Assembly (NCBI RefSeq): GCF_015461845.1
Contig: NZ_JACOPW010000002.1
Location: 620,001-684,000, forward strand
From: Pseudomonas mucoides
Lineage (GTDB): Bacteria > Pseudomonadota > Gammaproteobacteria > Pseudomonadales > Pseudomonadaceae
Length of the DNA: 64,000 nt
Direction: 5' to 3'
Position 1 is the stretch's first letter; each line of letters opens with the position of its first letter. Below, one piece after another: positions 36,425 to 44,438 of the stretch. A program made the position numbers and the translations under genes. The notes under the pieces are model-generated. The model was not told where the DNA came from. It searched no databases and saw only the letters and a list, made by a program, of their open reading frames with translations.

Positions 36425-36838
36425 TCACAAACTTTTACCATCTGCATCTTTAATGCTTTTCGCGGCAACATCACAAATAAACTGGGCAATAGACGAGGCG
36501 ACGTTTCCGCCATCATATATAAAATCATTCTCGTATTGATAGTCACCACTAACACTTAAAGTTATCAATTTGCCCATTTTATTTTTGCAGTCTCCAGCAG
36601 TGACATACCACTTCTGCAAATCTATAGTCGATGGCTTTGGGTTAACCACTCTTCCTGTTAATACCGCAATAGGGAGACCACTCTTATTTTTTGAAAACTC
36701 AAATGAGCCGGGCTTGGCCTCCCACTTTGTACCATCGCCTAACGACGCGAGACCGATCCAATTTTTTTCAGCAGACGCAAAGCAACTAACAACAGCAAAT
36801 ATACCCCCCACGACAACAACCAAAAACCTCTTAGACAT
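36425..36838 (-). CDS. AT-rich exported or lipoprotein cargo protein
   Basis: A 137-residue protein with a signal sequence (MSKRFLVVVVGGIFAVVSCF). Cleavage after ASA is possible, but VVSC is also an acceptable lipobox, so it may be a lipoprotein. Three further cysteines are absent from the first half and two occur late (AGDCKNK, QFICDVA), possibly a disulfide. Codon use is much more AT-rich than in the host or the other element genes, pointing to a separate origin. It lies upstream of the phage-type promoters, so it is probably expressed in the lysogen. Several start codons are possible (36865 to 36838). Function unknown. Confidence 0.65.
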   Translation of the reverse strand: MSKRFLVVVVGGIFAVVSCFASAEKNWIGLASLGDGTKWEAKPGSFEFSKNKSGLPIAVLTGRVVNPKPSTIDLQKWYVTAGDCKNKMGKLITLSVSGDYQYENDFIYDGGNVASSIAQFICDVAAKSIKDADGKSL

Positions 36839-36900
36839 AATAAACATCCCCATTCTTCCGTTCATGCGAAAATCACACGAGCTTTATATAATTTTTAGGT

Positions 36901-37095
36901 TCAGAAATCCAAAATTAGCACATCAGCAACAGAGGGCAGTACTGTGTAGTACTTTAGCCGTAAGCACAGCATCTCGCTGTTTTTTTTGAGAGCCGTGTTC
37001 GACTGACCATTGTCTACTTGTAGATTTGAGAAATAGTTTCTGCATCCCCAACACGAGCCCCTACGCATAGTAAAGCGGATCTCAGTACCACGCAT
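36901..37095 (-). CDS. 64-residue hypothetical protein
   Basis: The ATG at 37095 has a very strong ribosome binding site (AAGGAGG, six bases away), the main reason to accept it. The product is basic, contains SCWGC (a CxxC pair) near residue 15 and a later single cysteine, and has no clear membrane helix. Composition is AT-rich like the neighbour at 36425. It follows the integrase by 162 bases. It could be a degraded remnant. Confidence 0.4.
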   Translation of the reverse strand: MRGTEIRFTMRRGSCWGCRNYFSNLQVDNGQSNTALKKNSEMLCLRLKYYTVLPSVADVLILDF

Positions 37096-37257
37096 TTGAA
37101 GCCTCCTTGAGTAAACCGCTTAACAATATCATCACGCCATCACTCGGGCGACAGTCCAGACATCAGCCATTCGCTAAAAATCCCAGTGAATATCTGAGCG
37201 AGTGTCTCAACGGGCACGCCAGCCGCGCAGGTTCCTAACGTAATCGTGCCTGAATCC

Positions 37258-38730
37258 TTACTCGCTGAGGGCCTTCTCTAATGCTTCGACCATCCTCCCC
37301 ATCTGCACGGACCTTGTGGACCCATAAAGGTCGAATGCAAGGGTCCCCGAGCTATGTCCGAGGATATCTTGAACGGTCCCCGCTGGAACCTCAGCGGCCT
37401 TCATGGCGCCCGACAAGTGATGACGTATTGAATGGAACGTCCGCCCGGTATTGGCCTCAGTCCCCAACACATCCCGAAGTAGCTGATTGAGCATGGACGT
37501 GAAGCCACTGGAGGACATCTTGAACAGTCGCCCATCGGCGGCCTCAATGAAAGCTTTGAGCGCCTTAAGGTCGACTCCATAGGCAGACACCACGGGCACC
37601 TTCCGGACACTGAATTTGTTCTTGGTGGTCTTCTTCTCGTTGGTGTTGATGTCCATGACCAACACACCTTGGGCGTCCTCAATGAGGTCTTTAGACGTCA
37701 ACTGGTGAAGCTCACCGATACGTGCCCCTGTGACTACCGCCAAAGACAATGCCCAGCGCTGCCATGAGCTTGCAGGAAGCCCATTAGCGTGAGCCATGAG
37801 AGTCGCTATCTGGTCCGAGGAAAAGGCCCGACGCCCACTGTCAGTACCTTTACTAATCTGAAGTTTCTTATCGAATGACTTTGAGATGTAGGCGTTCGCG
37901 ACAGCCCAACCCAAGACCGTAGACAACGTCGTTAAGACCTTATTGACCGTGGACGGCTTACGCCCCTCCAAGAGCTGCTCACGGAGAGCCACCAAGTCAG
38001 CCCGTGTGTGATGCTCCAGATCCAGCTCACCGAGTACCGTGCAGATAACCGTGCAGGTCGACTTGATGTTTTTCATGGTCGAGGGCGCAAGGTCACCTTT
38101 ACGCTCATTAATATACAGATCAGCCAACGCCCTGAAGGTCCGTTGAGGGTCATTTGTGGACTGTGTTTCGAGGGAGGCATTAGGAGCCCTTACAGATAAG
38201 GACGGAGATGCACGCGAAATACTATTAATGATCGCATCCTCATTCATTTCTTCTATGACGCTAACGAGCCCATGCAAGTCCCCTTGAAGCCGTCCCTCAG
38301 CCGCCTTTAGGACTCGACTACCCGCACTCACAGCCTTCGCTTGAGGCACCGTCAAAGGCATCGTCCGGGCAATCTCCAAGAGGTCATCACGAAGATCCGA
38401 ATAGACCTGACCCAACCCCATGTCCTCACGGTCCCACACTGAGCCGGTGGCCAAGGCGTCCTCAGCGATCTCCTTAAGGCGCTCCCTCAGTTCGTCCCAA
38501 GTGGCCTCAGGATTATCCAAATGGAAAGTCCTGAGTGTGGTCAGCAGATGTTTGGCAGTGGTCATAGCAGTAGGTCGATCCGTTGTGCGCAATGAGAGCT
38601 GTACAGCGTCAGTACAGGACCCGAGAAGTCGAACGCGCAGAGTGTATCGCCCCTGTCGGCGGTAGACCCAAGGCTTAGCGAGTTGTGACAGGGTTGTGAC
38701 AGTGCAGGTCTTAGAAGGAAGGTGGTTCAT
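37258..38730 (-). CDS. int: tyrosine recombinase integrase of the element
   Basis: About 490 residues from the ATG at 38730 (MNHLPSKTC...); the open frame continues upstream to 38913 without a ribosome binding site. The C-terminal catalytic domain has the full set of residues: R337 (TGARIGEL), K377 region (VRKVP), H433-x2-R436 (HSIRHH), H459 (GHSSGT) and the nucleophile Y469 (DLYGST). A SAM-like core-binding domain covers about 195-285. The N terminus is a long arm-type region. It reads inward from the right end of the element, as is common for integrative elements, and would insert and excise it. It probably uses a host promoter. Confidence 0.93.
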   Translation of the reverse strand: MNHLPSKTCTVTTLSQLAKPWVYRRQGRYTLRVRLLGSCTDAVQLSLRTTDRPTAMTTAKHLLTTLRTFHLDNPEATWDELRERLKEIAEDALATGSVWDREDMGLGQVYSDLRDDLLEIARTMPLTVPQAKAVSAGSRVLKAAEGRLQGDLHGLVSVIEEMNEDAIINSISRASPSLSVRAPNASLETQSTNDPQRTFRALADLYINERKGDLAPSTMKNIKSTCTVICTVLGELDLEHHTRADLVALREQLLEGRKPSTVNKVLTTLSTVLGWAVANAYISKSFDKKLQISKGTDSGRRAFSSDQIATLMAHANGLPASSWQRWALSLAVVTGARIGELHQLTSKDLIEDAQGVLVMDINTNEKKTTKNKFSVRKVPVVSAYGVDLKALKAFIEAADGRLFKMSSSGFTSMLNQLLRDVLGTEANTGRTFHSIRHHLSGAMKAAEVPAGTVQDILGHSSGTLAFDLYGSTRSVQMGRMVEALEKALSE

Positions 38731-38995
38731 GGTCAGGGTCCCGTATTCGCTGGGGTTGACCTCATTGATGGGAGTTGGTGAAAAACTCCACAGTGACTCC
38801 TTCATGACGATGCGCGACTTAAAACACGCGCGGGATGTGTCCAGCATACCCATGCGCCAGCTCGACGGCCAGCCGTGAAACCTCTGGCAACAGGCCTGTA
38901 ACGGCCATTTCAAACAAGCGTATGTTTTTTCATTGACAGCTCAGCGCCATCCTCATAACCTCGCCAAACCTTCAACGTACCGGGATGACGCGGAC

Positions 38996-39706
38996 GTGGG
39001 CAGTATCTATTTGATTCGACATGGCCAGGCCTCCTTTGGTGCAGACGACTATGACGTCCTGTCGCCGACCGGTATTCGCCAGGCAGAAATCCTTGGCCAA
39101 CACCTGGCCGAGCTGGGTATCAGCTTCGATCGCTGCCTCTCGGGCGACCTGCGCCGTCAGCAACATACTGCCAACAGCGCGCTGGAACAGTACGCCGCCG
39201 TGGGCCTGCCGGTGCCGGCCCTGGAAATCGATCCTGCCTTCAATGAGTTCGACGCCGACGCGGTCATCCGCGCGTTGCTGCCGGCCATGCTGGAAGACGA
39301 ACCCGAGGCCCTGGACATCCTGCGCAACGCCGCGCAAAACCGCGCCGAGTTCCAGCGCATCTTTGCCCTGATCATCGAACGCTGGCTCGCCGGCACTTAT
39401 GACACGCCGGGCCTGGAAAGCTGGCTGGGCTTTGTCGAACGCGTACAAGCCGGCCTGCAGCGCATCCTGGAAAGTGCCGACAGCACCCAGAAAATCGCCG
39501 TGTTTACCTCCGGCGGCACCATCACTGCCCTGCTTCACCTTATTACTCAAATGCCTGCCCGGCAGGCATTCGAGCTGAACTGGCAAATCGTCAACACCTC
39601 GCTCAACCACTTGAAGTTCCGTGGTCGCGAGGTGGCACTGGCTTCCTTCAACAGTCACGCACACCTGCAACTGCTGAAGGCCCCGGAACTCATCACGTTT
39701 CGCTGA
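38996..39706 (+). CDS. histidine phosphatase family protein
   Basis: The GTG at 38996 is preferred: it gives MGSIYLIRHGQASFG, the usual start with the RHG catalytic motif at residue 8-10, and has GGGA upstream; the longer frame adds 21 residues of intergenic sequence. 236 residues of the phosphoglycerate mutase-like fold, with a second catalytic His in FTSGGTITALLH context. A cytoplasmic phosphatase of unknown substrate. It and the SCP2 gene downstream form a small unit, now the right-hand host neighbour of the element. Confidence 0.88.
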   Translation: MGSIYLIRHGQASFGADDYDVLSPTGIRQAEILGQHLAELGISFDRCLSGDLRRQQHTANSALEQYAAVGLPVPALEIDPAFNEFDADAVIRALLPAMLEDEPEALDILRNAAQNRAEFQRIFALIIERWLAGTYDTPGLESWLGFVERVQAGLQRILESADSTQKIAVFTSGGTITALLHLITQMPARQAFELNWQIVNTSLNHLKFRGREVALASFNSHAHLQLLKAPELITFR

Positions 39707-39773
39707 GTCCGGACTATTGTGACCCTGGCTGTAATCACCCAGCTCTAATAATTACCCAAGAAAGGATCGAACC

Positions 39774-40088
39774 ATGACCTCCGTAGCTGATGCCGTACAA
39801 GCAATGAAAGCCAAGTTCAACCCAGCCGCTGCTGCCGGTCTGGACCTGGTATTCGGTTTCCGCATCGACGACACCAAGAACTTCTCGCTGATCATCAAAA
39901 ACAGCACCTGCGAACTGCAAGAAGGCGAAAACCCGGACGCCCAGGTCACTCTGGTGATGGACGGCGATACCCTGGAAGGCATCGTTGACGGTTCGACTGA
40001 CGGTATGCAAGCGTTCATGGGCGGCAAACTGCGCGCTGAAGGCGACATGATGATGGCCATGAAACTGTCCGAGCTGTTCCCTGGCTAA
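39774..40088 (+). CDS. SCP2 sterol-binding family protein
   Basis: A 104-residue SCP2 domain protein (VADAVQAMKAKFNPAAAAGL, then CELQEGENPDAQVTLVMDGDTLEGIVDG, and AFMGGKLRAEGDMMMAMKLSELF). It is preceded by AAAGGATCGAACC before the ATG. SCP2 folds bind lipids or acyl-CoA in a hydrophobic tunnel; the ligand in bacteria is generally unknown. It lies 67 bases after the phosphatase gene and is followed by two hairpins. Confidence 0.92.
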   Translation: MTSVADAVQAMKAKFNPAAAAGLDLVFGFRIDDTKNFSLIIKNSTCELQEGENPDAQVTLVMDGDTLEGIVDGSTDGMQAFMGGKLRAEGDMMMAMKLSELFPG

Positions 40089-40094
40089 GACCGC

Positions 40095-40166
40095 GGCTCC
40101 CGGCCCTCGGGAGCCTTGTCTGGCTTATCAACGAATCCCGTCCATTGTGGCGGGATTCGTCGTTTT
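40095..40166 (+). terminator. two hairpins after the SCP2 gene
   Basis: GGCTCCCG (40095-40102) with CGGGAGCC (40108-40115) is followed by TTGTCTGGCTT, and ACGAATCCCG (40131-40140) with CGGGATTCGT (40151-40160) is followed by CGTTTT. The second has the clearer intrinsic terminator form; together they should end the phosphatase-SCP2 transcript. Confidence 0.75.
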
Positions 40167-40273
40167 CCGCCCCCCGAAAACACCGCCTGTGGATTCACCG
40201 TCTATATTCCTTCTGGCCGTATGCATCAGACATCGGCTGTTTGCCCCCCGATCACATTGCGCGGAGCACGGCC

Positions 40274-42232
40274 ATGAGCCCACCTGACGACCCTGACGGT
40301 TTTAACCGCCGACGTGTACTGCAAGGCCTTTCGGCAGGTGCTGTCGGTGCCTGGATCAGCCCGCTCTTCGCAGGGAGTAAAACCATGCCCGATGCCCCCG
40401 CCGACCTCATTCTGTACAACGGACGCCTGCACACCGTCGATCGCAAAAAACCGCAGGCCAGCGCGGTCGCGATCAAGGACGGACGTTTTGTGGTGGTCGG
40501 CAGCGATGCCCAGGCCATGGCCCTGCAAGGCCCCGGGACGCACATCATCGACCTGCACGGTCGCACGGTGATTCCCGGCCTCAACGACTCGCACCTGCAT
40601 CTGATCCGTGGCGGCCTCAATTACAACCTCGAACTGCGTTGGGAAGGCGTGCCGTCGCTGGTCGATGCCTTGCGCATGCTCAAGGATCAGGCCGATCGCA
40701 CACCCACGCCGCAATGGGTACGGGTGGTTGGCGGGTGGAACGAGTTCCAGTTTGCCGAAAAACGCCTGCCAACGATTGATGAACTGAACAAAGCCGCGCC
40801 CGACACCCCGGTGTTTGTCCTGCACCTCTATGACCGCGCCCTACTCAATCGCGCCGCCCTGAAAGTGGTCGGTTACACCCGCGACACGCCGAACCCGCCG
40901 GGCGGTGAAATCCAGCGCGACGCCAACGGCGACCCGACCGGCATGCTGATCGCCCGCCCCAATGCGATGATCCTGTATTCGACTCTGGCCAAGGGGCCGA
41001 AACTGCCGCTGGAATACCAGGTCAACTCGACCCGCCAGTTCATGCGCGAACTCAATCGCCTCGGCATCACCAGCGCCATCGATGCCGGCGGCGGCTATCA
41101 GAACTATCCCGATGACTATCAAGTGATCCAGCAGTTGGCCAAAGACCAGCAACTGACGGTGCGCATCGCCTACAACCTGTTCACCCAGAAACCCAAGGAA
41201 GAACTGACCGACTTCAAGAACTGGACCAGCACTTCACACTACGGCCAGGGCGATGATTTCCTGCGGCACAACGGTGCCGGGGAAATGCTGGTGTTCTCGG
41301 CGGCGGATTTCGAAGACTTCCTTGAGCCGCGCCCGGACCTGCCGCAAACCATGGAGCAAGAACTGGAACCCGTGGTGCGCCACCTGGTGGAACAACGCTG
41401 GCCGTTCCGTTTACACGCCACCTACAACGAATCCATCAGCCGCATGCTCGACGTGTTCGAGAAAGTTAACCGCGACATTCCATTCAACGGTCTGCCGTGG
41501 TTTTTTGACCACGCCGAAACGATCACGCCGCAGAACATCGAACGGGTCAAAGCCTTGGGCGGTGGCATTGCGATTCAGGACCGGATGGCGTTTCAAGGCG
41601 AGTATTTCGTCGACCGTTACGGTGCCAAGGCGGCCGAGCACACCCCGCCCATCGCACGCATGCTCGCCGAAGGCCTTCCGGTCGGCGCCGGCACCGATGC
41701 CACGCGTGTTTCCAGCTACAACCCCTGGACGTCGATGTATTGGCTGGTCAGCGGCCGCACCGTCGGCGGCCTGGAACTGTACCCGCAAGGCCTGAGCCGC
41801 GACACGGCGCTGGAGCTGTTCACCCACGGCAGTGCCTGGTTTTCCTCGGAACAAGGCAAAAAGGGTCAAATCAAAGTCGGGCAACTCGCGGACCTGATTG
41901 CACTGTCGGCGGACTATTTCCACATCGAAGATGAAGCGATCAAATGGATCGAGTCGGTGCTGACCATTGTCGATGGCAAGATTGTGCATGCCACCCACGA
42001 GTTCGAAAAACTCGGGCCGCCGCCGATTCCTGTGGTGCCGGAATGGTCGCCGGTTACCAAGGTGCCGGGGCACTGGAAACACCTGACGCCGATGACCGCG
42101 CAGGTTCATCAATGCGCAGGTGCCTGCGCGGTGCATGCGCACAGCCATGAGCGGGCGCGGATGTCGTCAGCGCCGGTCAGTGACTTTCAGGGATTCTGGG
42201 GCGCGTTTGGCTGTTCGTGTTTTGCGTTTTGA
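40274..42232 (+). CDS. Tat-exported amidohydrolase (YtcJ-like, amidohydrolase 3)
   Basis: 652 residues from the ATG at 40274, which has GGAG eight bases upstream. The N terminus has a twin-arginine signal (GFNRRRVLQGLSAGAVGAW). The catalytic part has the HxH metal motif (DSHLHLIRGG, near residue 110) and the later metal or acid residues (FRLHATYNES, and GAGTDATRVSSYNPW). It ends with a His/Cys-containing extension (AQVHQCAGACAVHAHSHERA). The family hydrolyses C-N bonds in amides or cyclic substrates; the true substrate is unknown. A LysR gene follows 97 bases downstream on the same strand. Confidence 0.85.
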   Translation: MSPPDDPDGFNRRRVLQGLSAGAVGAWISPLFAGSKTMPDAPADLILYNGRLHTVDRKKPQASAVAIKDGRFVVVGSDAQAMALQGPGTHIIDLHGRTVIPGLNDSHLHLIRGGLNYNLELRWEGVPSLVDALRMLKDQADRTPTPQWVRVVGGWNEFQFAEKRLPTIDELNKAAPDTPVFVLHLYDRALLNRAALKVVGYTRDTPNPPGGEIQRDANGDPTGMLIARPNAMILYSTLAKGPKLPLEYQVNSTRQFMRELNRLGITSAIDAGGGYQNYPDDYQVIQQLAKDQQLTVRIAYNLFTQKPKEELTDFKNWTSTSHYGQGDDFLRHNGAGEMLVFSAADFEDFLEPRPDLPQTMEQELEPVVRHLVEQRWPFRLHATYNESISRMLDVFEKVNRDIPFNGLPWFFDHAETITPQNIERVKALGGGIAIQDRMAFQGEYFVDRYGAKAAEHTPPIARMLAEGLPVGAGTDATRVSSYNPWTSMYWLVSGRTVGGLELYPQGLSRDTALELFTHGSAWFSSEQGKKGQIKVGQLADLIALSADYFHIEDEAIKWIESVLTIVDGKIVHATHEFEKLGPPPIPVVPEWSPVTKVPGHWKHLTPMTAQVHQCAGACAVHAHSHERARMSSAPVSDFQGFWGAFGCSCFAF

Positions 42233-42329
42233 AAAGAACCGCTAATCCGACTGCGTCGACGCGATCCCGTAGCAGCCGGTTCTGGCAGGATCTGTTTACA
42301 ATGCCAGCACCTCCCGCACCGGCTGCCCC

Positions 42330-43193
42330 ATGGACATCGACCTCGCCCGCACCTTTCTGGAAATCGTCCGTCACGGCAGCCTTGCCGCGGCGGCCGAGAA
42401 ACTCCATGTCACCCAGACCGCGATCACCGCGCGCGTGCAGAAACTGGAAAGCCAGCTCGGCAGCACGCTGTTCGTGCGCAACCGTGCCGGCGCCCGCCTG
42501 ACGCCCAATGGCGAGGCCTTTGTGGTGTACGCCAACCAACTGGTCGAGACCTGGGAAGCGGCGCGTCGGGATTTGCCGCTGCCAGAAGGTTACCGCGATG
42601 TGCTGCACATCGGTGGCGAGGTCAGCCTGTGCAATCCGTTGATGCTCAGTTGGGCCGGCGAACTGCGCGAGAAGATTCCCAGCCACGCCCTGCGCATGGA
42701 AATCCGCGACGGCGAAAACCTCCTGCGGCAACTTGAGCTGGGCGTACTTGATGCCGCGCTGGTCTATCAGCCGGAGTATTGGCCACGCCTGCAAGTCGAG
42801 CAGGTACTGGAAGAAAAACTGGTGTTGGTGCGGTTGCCCGGCAAACCCGATCCATACGTGTACATCGACTGGGGCCCGGACTTCCGCCGCCAGCACGATG
42901 CAGCCCTGCCGGAAAAAGCCAAAGCCCCGTTGAGTTTCAACCTCGGCCCGCTCGGGTTGCAGTACATCCTCGAAAACGGCGGCAGCGGCTACTTCCGTAC
43001 GCGTGTGGTCCGCAGTTACCTGGAAAACGGCGTCCTGGAAGCCGTGCCCAAGGCCCCGGAATTCAGTTACCCGACTTACCTGGTGTATTCGCGCGATCGC
43101 GACTCGGCGACCCTGCAACGGGCCTTCGATTTGCTGCGTGAAGTGATCCAGTCCGATGAAGACTGGTCGCAGCGCTGGAATCCACTGACCTGA
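42330..43193 (+). CDS. LysR-family transcriptional regulator
   Basis: A 287-residue LysR regulator: winged helix-turn-helix at 1-62 (LARTFLEIVRHGSLAAAAEKLHVTQTAITARVQKLE) and a periplasmic-binding-like effector domain at 90-287. It follows the Tat amidohydrolase gene in the same direction, so it could be cotranscribed with it, and it precedes the hydroxylase/SRPBCC pair. Which of these it controls is not evident. Confidence 0.93.
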   Translation: MDIDLARTFLEIVRHGSLAAAAEKLHVTQTAITARVQKLESQLGSTLFVRNRAGARLTPNGEAFVVYANQLVETWEAARRDLPLPEGYRDVLHIGGEVSLCNPLMLSWAGELREKIPSHALRMEIRDGENLLRQLELGVLDAALVYQPEYWPRLQVEQVLEEKLVLVRLPGKPDPYVYIDWGPDFRRQHDAALPEKAKAPLSFNLGPLGLQYILENGGSGYFRTRVVRSYLENGVLEAVPKAPEFSYPTYLVYSRDRDSATLQRAFDLLREVIQSDEDWSQRWNPLT

Positions 43194-43292
43194 GCGCACC
43201 GGATCATGGCGTTTGTGTCCTCTAAGTAGCGCCAGCCTTTGCGGGGAGATCAGCTAATCTGCTGGTTATAACTACAAGCAGAGGTGACCGCA

Positions 43293-44438
43293 GTGAGGCA
43301 GACCACCCAGGCATTCCGTAGCCGCTATCGCGCCGACATACATCCCCTCTATAACCCATGGCTGCACGGTGCGTTTGTGCTCATTTTCGGGGTGTTGGCC
43401 ATCGGCGGATTCTGGAGCACCGTGCATCAGGTCACCCCGCTGGAATGGCTGGCGGTGCCGGTCACGCTGTTGTTCTTCAACTTCGGTGTATACAAGGTTC
43501 ATCGAGACCTGGGGCATCACAAAAAGAGCTTCGCGCGGATGTTCTACGCCCGTCATGCGGGCGACCATCACAGCTTTTTCGCCCCCGGCCACATGACTTA
43601 CGACAGCGCCCGGGACTGGCGGGTGATTTTGTTTCCAGCCTGGCTGATCGTGGTCCATACCGTCGTCATTACCCTGCCGCTGTGGTGGCTGCTGGGTCGC
43701 TTCGATACCAACGTCGCCGGCTTGTTTGGCGGCTGTCTGGTGCTCGGTTACCTGACCTATGAAGTGTTTCATGCCTGCGAACACCTGCCGCCCGGCAACC
43801 CGGTCACGCGTCTGCCGTGGATTCGCCAGATGCGCCGTCTGCATGAACTGCATCACCGCCGCGAACTGATGCAGGAGCGCAACTTCAACATCGTGTTTCC
43901 ACTGATGGATTACCTGTTCGGCACCCTTTACTGGGAACCGGATCATGACCCCCTCCCCTTGACGAGAACGCCCATGACCCGCATGCAGCACCAGATCGTT
44001 ATCGCCGGAAACCCGATTGACGTGCTCGCCTACGCCAGTACCGTCACCCGTTGGCCGGAGTGGCATCCGTCGTCCCTCAAGGTCGACGGTCAGGCTGGGG
44101 CGCTGCACGCCGGCTCACGGTTCGAGGAGGATATCCGGGCCGGCGGGCGCGACGGGCACCTGAGCTGGGAGGTCAATGAATACCTGCCGGGGCGCCGTTG
44201 GAGTGCCTGGGCGCGGGGCGATCACGGATTGTCGCTGGTGGTGACGTACGAATGCACCGCCGAAGGTGACGGCACGCAGTTTATCCGTACGCTGGAGTAC
44301 CAGTTCGCAGGCGTGGCAATGCGCATTGCCAATCAACTGTTGCTCAAGCGGCGCATCGAGCGTGAATCCGCCGAGTCGATGCTGGCCTTGCGCGAGATGG
44401 CGCAAAAACAATTGACACCCACCGGAGCCCATGTGTGA
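43293..44438 (+). CDS. fatty-acid-hydroxylase-type membrane protein fused to an SRPBCC domain
   Basis: About 381 residues. The GTG at 43293 has GAGGTG six bases upstream; a GTG at 43284 is the alternative. The first 225 residues are a membrane di-iron hydroxylase/desaturase domain with His clusters HRDLGHH, HAGDHHSFF, HACEH and HELHHRR and three to four membrane segments. From about residue 228 a SRPBCC (START-like) lipid-binding domain follows (MTRMQHQIVIAGNPIDVLAY, then STVTRWPEWHPSS). The two domains normally occur apart, so the fusion may pass a hydrophobic substrate between pocket and active site. The stop overlaps the next start by four bases. Confidence 0.75.
   Translation: MRQTTQAFRSRYRADIHPLYNPWLHGAFVLIFGVLAIGGFWSTVHQVTPLEWLAVPVTLLFFNFGVYKVHRDLGHHKKSFARMFYARHAGDHHSFFAPGHMTYDSARDWRVILFPAWLIVVHTVVITLPLWWLLGRFDTNVAGLFGGCLVLGYLTYEVFHACEHLPPGNPVTRLPWIRQMRRLHELHHRRELMQERNFNIVFPLMDYLFGTLYWEPDHDPLPLTRTPMTRMQHQIVIAGNPIDVLAYASTVTRWPEWHPSSLKVDGQAGALHAGSRFEEDIRAGGRDGHLSWEVNEYLPGRRWSAWARGDHGLSLVVTYECTAEGDGTQFIRTLEYQFAGVAMRIANQLLLKRRIERESAESMLALREMAQKQLTPTGAHV

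Larger units (their letters stand above)
32173..38781. mobile_element. integrated satellite-like element with integrase and T7-type phage promoters
   Basis: Between sohB and the histidine phosphatase gene lies about 6.6 kb whose content does not belong to the core genome: a tyrosine integrase at the right end, a KilA-N-like protein, possible head genes, a small hydrophobic protein, AT-rich cargo, and three leftward promoters resembling those of T7-like Pseudomonas phages. Codon choice (many GAG, GCT, CTCAG words) and lower GC differ from the neighbours. There are no terminase, tail, lysis or polymerase genes, so it cannot be a complete phage. The ends given are the candidate imperfect repeats CTCATTGgTG.. 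and CTCATTGaTG.. and are uncertain by some hundred bases. Confidence 0.7.

Noticed and set aside
38731..38995. tRNA or tmRNA as integration site
   Set aside because: No cloverleaf or tRNA-like 3' end was found at either end of the element.
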